55,861 bases of DNA from the NCBI GenBank assembly GCA_910588215.1, contig CAJUQJ010000026.1, forward strand, positions 1 through 55,861. Reading direction: 5' to 3'. Shown here in pieces: positions 8,455 to 16,370 of the stretch. Numbering within the stretch: position 1 is the first letter of the stretch; every line of letters starts with the position of its first letter. A program made the translations under genes and the position numbers. Below the pieces are notes generated by a model. That model did no database searches. It was not told the DNA's origin and saw nothing but the letters and a program-made list of their open reading frames with translations. The DNA comes from an uncultured Lachnospiraceae bacterium (GTDB lineage: Bacteria; Bacillota; Clostridia; Lachnospirales; Lachnospiraceae).

Positions 8455-8504
8455 AAAAAACCAAACAATATAAACCAACCCGTCGGTCAATTCATATGAT
8501 CTGG
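8455..8504 (-). terminator. Leader terminator of the antiterminator-PTS operon
   Basis: On the minus strand CCAGATCATATGAATT (8504-8489) pairs with GGTTTATATTGTTTGG (8476-8461), with one mismatch and a few G-U pairs, followed by TTTTTTATTTTG. The first two bases of the stem are the last two of the RAT motif, so forming the RAT hairpin blocks this terminator. This is the arrangement seen in other LicT/SacT switches. Confidence 0.85.
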
Positions 8505-8533
8505 TTTTGCCCGCTCGATTGCAGTAACAATCC
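8503..8533 (-). promoter_or_regulatory. RAT (ribonucleic antiterminator) for LicT-type protein
   Basis: The minus strand reads GGATTGTTACTGC, then AATCGAGCGGG, then CAAAACC. This matches the well-known LicT/BglG/SacT target in length (31 nt), in the GGATTGTTACTG-C 5' half and in the GGCAAAACC 3' half. It begins about 20 bases after the predicted transcription start and overlaps the terminator at 8455-8504. Confidence 0.93.
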
Positions 8534-8560
8534 AAATGATTGAATTCTCTTGATGTTACG

Positions 8561-8589
8561 ATTATAGCAACCTGCACAACCAAAGTCAA
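8561..8589 (-). promoter_or_regulatory. Sigma-A promoter of the antiterminator-PTS operon
   Basis: On the minus strand TTGACT (8589-8584) and TATAAT (8566-8561) are separated by exactly 17 bases. The predicted start near 8554 places the RAT at about +21. Confidence 0.88.
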
Positions 8590-8876
8590 TAGCTTTTCTG
8601 GATATATTTGTCAGATTGTCAGAAGTGCGCATTTTGTTCAGTCTGGTTTTGTATATATTACATATAATTTGACAGGATTTGCGGCTTTTTATTTGTCATA
8701 CAGTGTTTTTTATTTGCACAATAGGCGCGCTGCGCCCTTTTTTACTATTTACGAAAAATAATTTTTTATGCATAATAAATACAGAAACAACGAAGCGGTA
8801 AAGAGCGCCGAGACCACCCTGTGGAACGTTGGGCAGAAAAGCGTTTACCGTAACCGGGCAAGAATGGAGGATCGCT

Positions 8877-9761
8877 ATGTGGATAGCTGATGCATGGAAA
8901 GATTATGAAGTAATTGACACCTCCGGTGGCGAGAAGCTGGAGCGCTGGGGGGAGTATATCCTGGTGCGCCCCGATCCGCAGGTCCTATGGGACACACCGC
9001 GCACGGACCGTCGCTGGAAACAGAAGAACGGCCATTATCACAGAAGTTCCAAAGGAGGCGGCGAGTGGGAATTCTTCCGGCTGCCCCAGGAATGGAGCAT
9101 TCAATATAGAGAACTCACTTTTCATCTGAAACCTTTCAGCTTTAAGCACACAGGGCTCTTCCCCGAACAGGCCGTAAACTGGGATTGGTTTTCTTCTATT
9201 ATAAAGAAATGCGCGAACGAAAAGGCAAAAGGCGGACAGCCACTAAAGGTCCTGAACCTCTTCGCTTACACCGGCGGCGCTACCTTGGCCGCCGTCAAAG
9301 CCGGCGCCGCCGTGACCCACGTGGATGCCTCCAAAGGCATGGTCGCCTGGGCAAAGGAAAATGCCGCCGCTTCCGGTCTGTCGGATGCGCCGATCCGCTG
9401 GCTGGTAGACGACTGTGTCAAGTTCGTAGAACGGGAGATCCGCCGCGGCAATACCTACGACGCCATCATCATGGATCCGCCTTCCTACGGCCGGGGCCCG
9501 AAAGGCGAAATCTGGAAAATAGAAGAAAGCATCTTCCCCTTCCTGCGCCTTACCGCACAGATTCTGTCGAAAGATGCTCGCTTCTTCCTGATAAATTCTT
9601 ATACGACCGGTCTGCAGCCGGCAGTGTTGTCCTATATGCTGCAGACCGTTATCACCCCGCAGTTCGGAGGACATGTGGAAGCCGGTGAGATCGGCCTGCC
9701 CGTCAGCTCCAAATCCCTGATCCTACCCTGCGGCGCATCCGGACGCTGGACAGCGAAATAG
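8877..9761 (+). CDS. Class I SAM-dependent methyltransferase (RlmI/RlmK-like)
   Basis: Predicted RNA methyltransferase, cytoplasmic. The Rossmann-fold motif I is NLFAYTGGATLAAVKAGA with the acidic end of strand 2 in VTHVDASKG. Motif IV is IIMDPPSYGRGPKGE, the DPPSY form typical of the 23S rRNA RlmI/RlmK/RlmL-type group (Methyltrans_SAM). The start chosen is the ATG at 8877 (MWIADAWKDYEV), directly behind GGAGG; the frame is open 16 codons further upstream without a ribosome binding site. It has no PUA-like N-terminal domain of clear sequence. The target nucleotide cannot be told. It is convergent with the gene at 9780. Confidence 0.82.
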   Translation: MWIADAWKDYEVIDTSGGEKLERWGEYILVRPDPQVLWDTPRTDRRWKQKNGHYHRSSKGGGEWEFFRLPQEWSIQYRELTFHLKPFSFKHTGLFPEQAVNWDWFSSIIKKCANEKAKGGQPLKVLNLFAYTGGATLAAVKAGAAVTHVDASKGMVAWAKENAAASGLSDAPIRWLVDDCVKFVEREIRRGNTYDAIIMDPPSYGRGPKGEIWKIEESIFPFLRLTAQILSKDARFFLINSYTTGLQPAVLSYMLQTVITPQFGGHVEAGEIGLPVSSKSLILPCGASGRWTAK

Positions 9762-9779
9762 GAACAACACCGGAACATG

Positions 9780-10418
9780 TCAATACATTAACATTGCAAA
9801 AAACACGATCGCGATCCAGATCAGCAGCAGCACACCCATGGATATGCCGAAGAAGATCAGATAAGCCTTGAAGAAATTAGATTTGCTCTTCTTCTCCGTG
9901 CTGCTGAACGCCCACACAAACATCATAATGATATTCACGCAGGGAATCATCATCAGCACCATAGCCAGGATCCATTCACTGATCTTGACAGGTTCCTCGA
10001 GTTCCATGCGACCGTTGTCCTGATAGACATTCTGGTAAGACTGCGGGCCGTTATATTGCTGGTATGCGCCATTGTAGCCGCGGTCTCCCGCACCAGAGTA
10101 GGCGCCGTTGTAATACGGCGGCGTCTGGTGATCGGTTTGATAACCGTTATACGGATCCGCACCGTTCTGATACGGCCGGCCGTTCTGATATGCCGTATCA
10201 TTCGGGTAAGTTGCATTGTTCTGTGACATGCCGTTTGCATAAGGGCCGTCATGCTGCACCGCTTCATTCGGGAAAGTTTCGTTATGCCCTTCATGTTCTG
10301 CAGACAACCCCTGCTGTTCACCAAACCGCACGCCCTCTACAGGGTCTTCCCCTTGCTCTTTTGTCTGTTCTGCTTTCCATTCTTCCTTCTGTTCCGGATA
10401 TAATTCATTATCTGCCAT
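9780..10418 (-). CDS. Membrane protein with Tyr/Asn/Gly-rich N-terminal region
   Basis: Not assigned to a family. The first half is low-complexity and acidic, then rich in NG, YQ and PY pairs (about residues 60-135), like the disordered tails of small bacterial membrane proteins. The second half has two transmembrane helices (WILAMVLMMIPCVNIIMMFVW and AYLIFFGISMGVLLLIWIAI) joined by a lysine-rich cytoplasmic loop. The start is the ATG at 10418 (MADNELYPEQ) behind GAGGAAG. The gene lies just downstream of a DUF2752 gene, a pairing seen with CD225/dispanin-like proteins, which is its most likely relation. Confidence 0.6.
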   Translation of the reverse strand: MADNELYPEQKEEWKAEQTKEQGEDPVEGVRFGEQQGLSAEHEGHNETFPNEAVQHDGPYANGMSQNNATYPNDTAYQNGRPYQNGADPYNGYQTDHQTPPYYNGAYSGAGDRGYNGAYQQYNGPQSYQNVYQDNGRMELEEPVKISEWILAMVLMMIPCVNIIMMFVWAFSSTEKKSKSNFFKAYLIFFGISMGVLLLIWIAIVFFAMLMY

Positions 10419-10505
10419 GATCTTCCTCATTTCCGCGCTGCTTTTGTCCAGACTCTGCCAGACAGCGCACTTCATTTATACTTTCTCTTTCATCTCATCA
10501 TTTTA

Positions 10506-11000
10506 TCACAAGATTCCGTACTCGTGTAATATTTGTTCGTAAAAAGGGAAAATTCGTGCCAACACGTTCTCTTCTTCGTAAACATACGGAATCCTGTCCG
10601 GAAAGTAGAAGTACATCCGCAGACAATATACAACGAACAACAGCACAAGGATCACCGCGATGCCTGTCTTAGCACCTTTCACTTTCCTGCCAAGCAGATA
10701 ACGGCACAGGCAGAAATACGCTGCAAACAGCACGATCGGAAAGATGACCGGATTCATCTGCCAGGCGCTCTGCCATCTACCGGTCATAAAGCAGAGCGTC
10801 GCCCTGCTGACACCGCATCCAGGACAGGGAAACCCACTCAGAATGACAAGCGGGCAGAAAGCATGGAATATCAGATTGACTGCCACCGCATACAATAGCA
10901 CCGCCGCCACCGCCACGCCGTACCCCTTCACGTCCGTGATGATGCGGATACCGACTGCCTTAATATACTTTTTCATGGAATCTTCGTGCATCGCCGTCAT
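10506..11000 (-). CDS. DUF2752 family membrane protein
   Basis: The diagnostic DUF2752 core is present: CPLVILSGFPCPGCGVSRA at about residues 48-66, with three cysteines in a possible metal or redox motif. It is flanked by hydrophobic helices, four in total. The molecular function of the family is unknown. Its 5' flank (11011-11080) is a diverged copy of the hairpin-rich leader repeat found before other genes in the window. The ATG lies 13 bases after GGAGAG; a methionine at residue 9 is an alternative start but has no better site. Confidence 0.8.
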   Translation of the reverse strand: MTAMHEDSMKKYIKAVGIRIITDVKGYGVAVAAVLLYAVAVNLIFHAFCPLVILSGFPCPGCGVSRATLCFMTGRWQSAWQMNPVIFPIVLFAAYFCLCRYLLGRKVKGAKTGIAVILVLLFVVYCLRMYFYFPDRIPYVYEEENVLARIFPFYEQILHEYGIL

Positions 11001-11010
11001 ATAGCAACTT

Positions 11011-11080
11011 TCTCTCCATTCTTCTGAAACGCTTTACGCTAAGGGCGCCGGCCAAATTTCAACTTCTGCCCTGCGATCGG
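11011..11080 (-). repeat. Diverged copy of the dispersed leader repeat
   Basis: In gene orientation it reads GATCGCAGGGCAGAAG, a GAAATTTGGCC core, CTTAGCGTAAAGCGTTTC and AGAATGGAGAG. This matches block by block the repeat before the ATPase gene (18125-18258). It fills the whole gap between the TraX-like stop and the DUF2752 start and includes the ribosome binding site. Confidence 0.65.
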
Positions 11081-11890
11081 TCATATGCTCCAATACGCCC
11101 CCTCCGAAAGCAGCATCGTCGCAAAGTGCAACAGCAGCAAATGCACCGGATAAAAGCCATAGCAGACCGCCTTCGGCAGCTGACGGCCCTTTTCACCATT
11201 ATACAGGGCGATCAGGATAAATGCAAAGAGACCATACATCTCCCGCATGGAAAAACGGAACAGATAGTTCAGCGTATAACGATCCGCATAGCGGAGACAG
11301 TTGACACCCCATGTGCCAAACAACATTGCGCAGCCTCCCGCCAACACCTGGACGAACAGGCTCTTCTCTCTGGTCTGATATAGTGCGAAGATCAACAGTA
11401 CCCCCATAAAGCGGTAGTCCGTCTGAAAAGCGTATGCCGCCACACACCCCAGCAAGAGAGCCACCGCAGCCACCCACTTAACATTCTTCCGTTCTGCCCA
11501 CTCACAGATCATCAGGACGAGCACTCCCAGAAACAGCGTAAAAAAGATATTTTGACTCTTCCAGTCAAAAGGAACCTCCGAAAAAGCCAGATCAAAAGGG
11601 ACCTCCGACACAAAGGCGAATACACCCAGCCGCAGCAGATAAGCCTTCCTGCTCTTCGTATGCAGAAATCCTTCGACTATAAGATAAGCGAACAGAATAA
11701 AAGATATTCTGCCCACTGCCCTTCCCGCAGAATAGATTCTTCTCTCATCATCGACTGCATATCCTGCCGTCTGCAGCTGCTGCATCAGCGTATAATATAC
11801 TACCGCAAAGAAATGATCGATGAACATTGTTATATATGCAATGTTTTTCAGTACTGCATTGCTGAAAATACCAGTTTTTGTCTTCTTCAT
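11081..11890 (-). CDS. TraX family protein (membrane acetyltransferase-like)
   Basis: An integral membrane protein with about eight hydrophobic segments and the TraX signature at the N-terminus: LKNIAYITMFIDHFFAVVYY, then AGRAVGRISFILFAYLIVEGFLHTKSRKAYLLRLGVFA. TraX of the F plasmid acetylates pilin. In Firmicutes, chromosomal homologues without conjugation genes are common and their acceptor is unknown. No conjugation genes are visible here. It lies directly upstream of the DUF2752 gene on the same strand. Confidence 0.85.
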   Translation of the reverse strand: MKKTKTGIFSNAVLKNIAYITMFIDHFFAVVYYTLMQQLQTAGYAVDDERRIYSAGRAVGRISFILFAYLIVEGFLHTKSRKAYLLRLGVFAFVSEVPFDLAFSEVPFDWKSQNIFFTLFLGVLVLMICEWAERKNVKWVAAVALLLGCVAAYAFQTDYRFMGVLLIFALYQTREKSLFVQVLAGGCAMLFGTWGVNCLRYADRYTLNYLFRFSMREMYGLFAFILIALYNGEKGRQLPKAVCYGFYPVHLLLLHFATMLLSEGAYWSI

Positions 11891-12274
11891 GATCCCACAC
11901 TGATTCCGGCGCCATCTGCGCCTTTTGCTTCCTCGCTCTTTATTATCTCAATTCTCATATCTATCCTACTACAAAATTCCCCAAAGGTAAAATGTTTTAG
12001 ACACTTCCGCTACGGCTATCGATTTTACATTTCACTACAAATATAGTTTATTAAAACTAAACACGCCTGCCATTTTATAGTTCTCCTTCAGACACGCTTT
12101 CGCTCGGTTCCAAACGCAACGGTACTGAATTCGTAAAAACTTCATAAAGTACCAGCGTTTTCCAACAGTCATCAGGAGAAACATAAAATGGCAGACGCCG
12201 TATACCGATTTAACTGACATTATTCGCAATCTGCAAACCATTCAGAAAAACTATCGAGGGTACTATTGTGCAGA
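11891..12274. other. Non-coding gap with a large imperfect hairpin
   Basis: No credible gene is seen. The middle is occupied by the inverted repeat described at 12061-12200. The rest is AT-rich and probably holds the promoter of the TraX-like gene on the minus strand; no box pair could be picked out with confidence. Confidence 0.5.
12061..12200. repeat. 140-nt imperfect inverted repeat (giant hairpin)
   Basis: CTGCCATTTTAT (12067-12078) is repeated inverted at 12183-12194 with no mismatch. Inside it GTTCTCCT meets AGGAGAAAC, then AAACGC meets GCGTTTT, and GGTACT meets AGTACC near the loop. The arms are about 60 nt long with mismatches and small gaps. Such a fold could be a MITE-like element, an old terminator pair or a structured RNA. 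No transposase is seen inside. Confidence 0.7.
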
Positions 12275-13111
12275 TCAGATCCTCACATCCACCGGATGAT
12301 ACAGATTCCTTCTCTGCTCCTGTTCTGATGGTGCCTGTGCGCCGACTGGCTGCTCCTTTTCACCATTTGTTTCCTGAAGCAGTCTGTCGTCAGATATTCC
12401 CGGCGCCGCACCATCCGCTGCGTCATACCTACCCTGCTCTTCTGCCTCACCGCTTGTTTTGTCCGCTTCCTCTTTCCGGTCGCTGTCCTTCTTGGCCTCC
12501 GAAGCGTCCTGCATAATCTCATTGGCCTTTGCCAGGGATTCCATCTGAGATGACGTGGCCTTATCAGCCAGCGCCTTCGTCTCAGCCAACTCTTCTTCCT
12601 TCGCCGCCGTTGCATCCCCCGGACCGCCCTTATCCTGTTTGATCTCCGCCTCCAGAATACCGGCCCGGTTTTGCGCATGCGCTGCCGTACTGCCATGTAT
12701 TCCTGCCTGTTTCATCGAGGTGTCTGCCGAGATCATCGCTTCCATACTGCCTGCCGAAAGCCCGGCGCTCCGACTCTGCTTCTGTTCCATACCTTTGGTC
12801 GGATTGAGAACATCATCACCGGAAGCCTTCTCTTCCTTCTTCTTGGCTTCTTCACGCTTGACTTCCATCTGGTGCTGCCGAAGCTGTATCTGCAGTTCGC
12901 TGATCTGCTTCTGCAATTCCTGTCGTTTCTTCATCTTCATATCCGGCGTCATTTCCTGATTGGCCGACAGTTCCTTCATCTGCCGCTGCAGCTCCTCGAT
13001 CTGCCGCTGCAGGCCCTTGCCGACCTCATCCATCGGTTCGCCCATGCCCGGAGACATCCCCGCTCCTTTGGTCTGCATATCCGAACCGCCGCCTACTCCG
13101 CTTACTCTCAT
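12275..13111 (-). CDS. FlxA-like coiled-coil protein
   Basis: A very hydrophilic protein without cysteine-rich or membrane segments. Residues about 30-105 form a heptad-rich coiled coil (LQRQIEELQRQMKELSAN, then MKMKKRQELQKQISELQIQL), as in the FlxA-like family. The remaining two thirds is alanine/glutamate/lysine-rich, probably disordered. The function of the family is unknown. The gene follows the AgrC-like kinase gene on the same strand after about 195 bases, so it may or may not share its transcript. Confidence 0.6.
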   Translation of the reverse strand: MRVSGVGGGSDMQTKGAGMSPGMGEPMDEVGKGLQRQIEELQRQMKELSANQEMTPDMKMKKRQELQKQISELQIQLRQHQMEVKREEAKKKEEKASGDDVLNPTKGMEQKQSRSAGLSAGSMEAMISADTSMKQAGIHGSTAAHAQNRAGILEAEIKQDKGGPGDATAAKEEELAETKALADKATSSQMESLAKANEIMQDASEAKKDSDRKEEADKTSGEAEEQGRYDAADGAAPGISDDRLLQETNGEKEQPVGAQAPSEQEQRRNLYHPVDVRI

Positions 13112-13306
13112 CGCTGTATCCTCCTTTTGACTGACTTCATTAATCTACCGCATTGGTCACAAATGCACAATCCATGCAAGACTTTCAGAGAACGGCTTCT
13201 CGCTTTTGGCCTTACAAAGACTGCCTACATTCTATATTTCGGCGCTCATCCCGTCTCATACAAGAGCGATGTTGCGAAGCGCCCTTATGTTGATGTGAAC
13301 GAAATG

Positions 13307-14734
13307 CTACCTGATCTGCAGCATCACTCGCAGCACACAGCACCTTGCGCCCCGATATTCCTCCACACCGATCTCCACATCCCCATAATAGGTCTTCGCC
13401 ACATGACGGATAGCAGAAAGACCATAACCGTGCCCTTCCTCCGTTTTGGTGGTAAGCGGCAGCCCATTTGGCTCCTCCACACGCAGACTGCCGCTGAATA
13501 CGTTTGCCGTCTCGATAATGTACATATTCTTCACCCGGCGGGAAGTCAATACGATCTCCCGGCGCTGCTCCCCGGCTGACGCTTCCACGGCGTTGGCCAG
13601 CGCATTGTTCAGTATAATGCTGAGATCAAAGGCATTCAGTTCTCCCTTCTGCGGATAATGAAAATCACACACGAAAGAAATCCCCTGCTCTTCCATCTCC
13701 CTTTTCCTGACAGACAGCACCGCGTCCGTGACCGGATTGCCGCTTCGGATATCCGGTGAGATCTCCTGCATCTTCTCACGCATGTCTTCCGCATATCGGC
13801 CCGCCGCCTCGTACTCCCCCCTGCTATACATCTCTTCCAGTGTCATAAGATGATTGTTTACATCATGACGGAATCTGCGCAGATCCGAATAGAGCCGTTC
13901 CACCGACTCCACATGTCGCTGCAGATCCTTCATCTGTGCCGTGAATATCCGGCGCTGCCCGTCTGCCTGCTGCTCCTGCTTCCACTTACGAAATACATAG
14001 ACCACGACCAGGATCGTAAGATAACAGGCCAGACAGTACAGGATCATCAACAGCGACTGCCCTTTCAGATCATAGATACTTTTGGCCGTCTCCGCCTCAT
14101 AGGCATTCCTGTAAAACTCTTTCACCCCATAGGCAAAGACCCCCATCACAGAAGGAATCAGCAGCAATAAAAGTTCCTTCCGGTTCAGGCGCTCCTGTCC
14201 GCTTCCATAAGCCCGCCGCATAAGCCAGATCGCACCATACAATAGCAGGGCATTCAGCAGAAGGGTACAAATACAGTTCACCACATAGGTGGCAAACCAG
14301 AAAGTATAACTCTCTGCCGTTGCTTCATAAAAGAAAGCCAGATAGGTATGCCCTTTCAAGCTTAAAAGTCCGGACGTCCATATCCTGTAAGACCAGTCCG
14401 ACACATCCCCTACAATATTCCCCACCTGCCAGTGCATACAGAAAAAAGTGACTGCCAGAAATATCTTCTGCCCGAAATCCGTTCTGTCTAACAGACACAT
14501 GACAAAGAAAGCCGCCAGTGCCCCCAGGCCATATGCCAGAATATTCGGAATATACCAAGGCATCCATCCCAAGATCGACATGACTGTCACGTAAACCGCC
14601 CCGATCCACCACAGTCTCTTCTGTACCGTCATAGCCGGTTTCACCCAGAGCACATAGCAATATGCATCGAACATCGTGAGCGCCATCCGATAGCTATGAC
14701 TGACAATCACATAATATGGTTCTAACGGATCCAT
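13307..14734 (-). CDS. AgrC-like sensor histidine kinase (GHKL ATPase)
   Basis: Membrane sensor of a peptide- or small-signal-type two-component system. About seven hydrophobic segments fill residues 1-245, and a coiled linker follows. The H box is LRRFRHDVNNHL (His at about 289), the N box ILNNALANAVEAS and the G box GHGYGLSAIRHVA, all of the HPK10/AgrC type with HATPase_c_5. It overlaps the 3' end of the upstream LytTR regulator gene by 13 bases, so the two are translationally coupled. No AgrB processing protease or cyclic-peptide precursor is found next to it. Confidence 0.87.
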   Translation of the reverse strand: MDPLEPYYVIVSHSYRMALTMFDAYCYVLWVKPAMTVQKRLWWIGAVYVTVMSILGWMPWYIPNILAYGLGALAAFFVMCLLDRTDFGQKIFLAVTFFCMHWQVGNIVGDVSDWSYRIWTSGLLSLKGHTYLAFFYEATAESYTFWFATYVVNCICTLLLNALLLYGAIWLMRRAYGSGQERLNRKELLLLLIPSVMGVFAYGVKEFYRNAYEAETAKSIYDLKGQSLLMILYCLACYLTILVVVYVFRKWKQEQQADGQRRIFTAQMKDLQRHVESVERLYSDLRRFRHDVNNHLMTLEEMYSRGEYEAAGRYAEDMREKMQEISPDIRSGNPVTDAVLSVRKREMEEQGISFVCDFHYPQKGELNAFDLSIILNNALANAVEASAGEQRREIVLTSRRVKNMYIIETANVFSGSLRVEEPNGLPLTTKTEEGHGYGLSAIRHVAKTYYGDVEIGVEEYRGARCCVLRVMLQIR

Positions 14735-15474
14735 CCCGCCGCCCCTCTCCTGCTGATATAACGCATATACTGTTTCACAAATCCGGCAAACTGCTTCTTC
14801 GACACCAATGCCTTACCCTGTTCCAGCCAGATCGTCGTCGCATCATATTTCTCCACATAAGCCAGGTTCACCAGATAAGCACGGTGTGTCCTGTAGAATC
14901 CCTCTCCGACCTGTTCTGACAACTCTGTCAGTTTCCCGTAATATTCCTTATCGCCATCCAATGTATGCAGCGTGATTTTGCGGTTAAACACTTCCGCATA
15001 GATGATACTGTCCACCGGCACCGCAAAGGAAACGGCTCCCTGTCTGATCAGGAGCATTTTCGGCGGACACCTTCCTTCCCCCTGCACTGTTCCGGGCCGG
15101 CTTTGTTTCTCATATTCCTCCACCGCCTTCTCAAATACCTGGGAAAGTTTCGCGTCCGTAAAAGGCTTCACAAGATAGTGAAAAGCCCCCACGTCAAAGG
15201 CGTCATAAACATATTCTGACAGTGCTGTCACAAATATAAGGATCGTGCCCCAACGTCTGCGCCGCAGCTCCTGAGCCACGTCCATGCCATCCCTGTCCGG
15301 CATCTGGATATCGAGAAAAAGAAGATCCGGCGCATCCTTCGCTGCCAGAACCTCCTCTCCCGAAGAGCAGCACTGGATCTGATGTTCCATACCCGTCTCC
15401 CGACAGATCTTCTCAATCTTATTACGCAGAATTTCCTGCATCTTCCTTTCGTCATCACATATTACGATCTGCAA
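14722..15474 (-). CDS. LytTR family response regulator
   Basis: Partner of the AgrC-like kinase. The N-terminal receiver domain begins LQIVICDDERKM, with the phospho-acceptor Asp in LLFLDIQMPDRDG (about residue 54) and the conserved Lys in YLVKPF. A C-terminal LytTR DNA-binding domain (about residues 150-245) contains FYRTHRAYLVNLAYV. The start is taken as the TTG at 15474, behind a G-rich site, which puts the receiver at the normal position; a GTG two codons upstream is an alternative. The frame stays open much further but lacks a plausible start there. Confidence 0.87.
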   Translation of the reverse strand: MQIVICDDERKMQEILRNKIEKICRETGMEHQIQCCSSGEEVLAAKDAPDLLFLDIQMPDRDGMDVAQELRRRRWGTILIFVTALSEYVYDAFDVGAFHYLVKPFTDAKLSQVFEKAVEEYEKQSRPGTVQGEGRCPPKMLLIRQGAVSFAVPVDSIIYAEVFNRKITLHTLDGDKEYYGKLTELSEQVGEGFYRTHRAYLVNLAYVEKYDATTIWLEQGKALVSKKQFAGFVKQYMRYISRRGAAGWIR

Positions 15475-15659
15475 ACCCACACCCCCATGTCCACCGCTTT
15501 CGCAATGTTTGAAAACAGTATACCACAATCTTTCCTTTTCTCTCTCCCCATCCCTGAAAAATGATGTGAAACGCCCTTTTTTTGATATAGAAAAACGAAA
15601 AGAAAAAGCGCTCTTCCGTTGATTGAAAAGCGCTTCATTACCACTTATGAAACAAATCC

Positions 15660-16256
15660 TCACGAGATGATCCCTGCCAGCGGTTTACGCAGCACATTGC
15701 CAAGCATCAGCGCCAGCATGATCTTCACCATATCCGGGATGAGGAACGGGATCACGCACCATCCGAGCACTGTCATCACGCCCACCGCACCGGTACTTCT
15801 AATATAGACAAGCATGAACCACGCCGTCCCGACCGCGTAGCAGGCCGCCAGTCCCAGGATCATGGATACCGCCTGTACGTAGAGTTTTCTGCCAGGCAGG
15901 CTTTCCGCCGCCCACATGATCAGCGTCGAGCAGAGAAACCCGACGATATAGCCGCCCGTATTATTGAAAAGAACGCCGATGCCGCCCCTGAAACCGGCAA
16001 ATACCGGAATCCCCATCGCTCCCAGCAGAATATAGACGAGCACCGCCATCGTCCCTCTTTTGCCTCCCAGTAGGATTACTGCCAGGAATACCGCGAACGT
16101 CTGCAGGGTAAACGGAACAGCCGCCGGGATTGAAATCCAGGAACAGACCGCGATCACCACTGCAAATATACCAATGTACGCCATATCATAGGTCCTTCCG
16201 CGCGCGACATTCCCCGGTCGCATGTCCTTTGCCCTTGTATCTGCTCCAGTCCTCAT
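15660..16256 (-). CDS. bioY: BioY family biotin transporter S component
   Basis: Substrate-binding membrane subunit of an energy-coupling-factor biotin transporter. It has the BioY hallmarks: AYIGIFAVVIAVCSWISIP in the first helix, VPFTLQTFAVFLAVILLGGKRG, and GIPVFAGFRGGIGVLFNNTGGYIVGF. Six membrane helices are visible. The ATG at 16256 follows GGGAGGG at proper spacing; a GTG two codons upstream is possible. No EcfA/EcfT genes are nearby, so it would use the shared ECF module encoded elsewhere. No BirA operator is recognised upstream. Confidence 0.9.
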   Translation of the reverse strand: MRTGADTRAKDMRPGNVARGRTYDMAYIGIFAVVIAVCSWISIPAAVPFTLQTFAVFLAVILLGGKRGTMAVLVYILLGAMGIPVFAGFRGGIGVLFNNTGGYIVGFLCSTLIMWAAESLPGRKLYVQAVSMILGLAACYAVGTAWFMLVYIRSTGAVGVMTVLGWCVIPFLIPDMVKIMLALMLGNVLRKPLAGIIS

Positions 16257-16370
16257 TCTCACCCTCCCAAAACCATCCGCTCTTATTCATGATCGCTGTT
16301 ATCATACCATCTGTCTTTCTGATTGCCAACCCATTCATCTGTTTGGTTGACATTTTCCTCCATTAGCTTC

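Noticed and set aside
12035..12241. 68-codon minus-strand frame in the TraX/FlxA gap
   Set aside because: It runs straight through the large inverted repeat, so its residues are dictated by the hairpin; no start signal.
16283..16363. 26-codon minus-strand ORF between the ATPase and bioY
   Set aside because: The ribosome binding site is poor and an overlapping frame is equally open; no motif supports a peptide.
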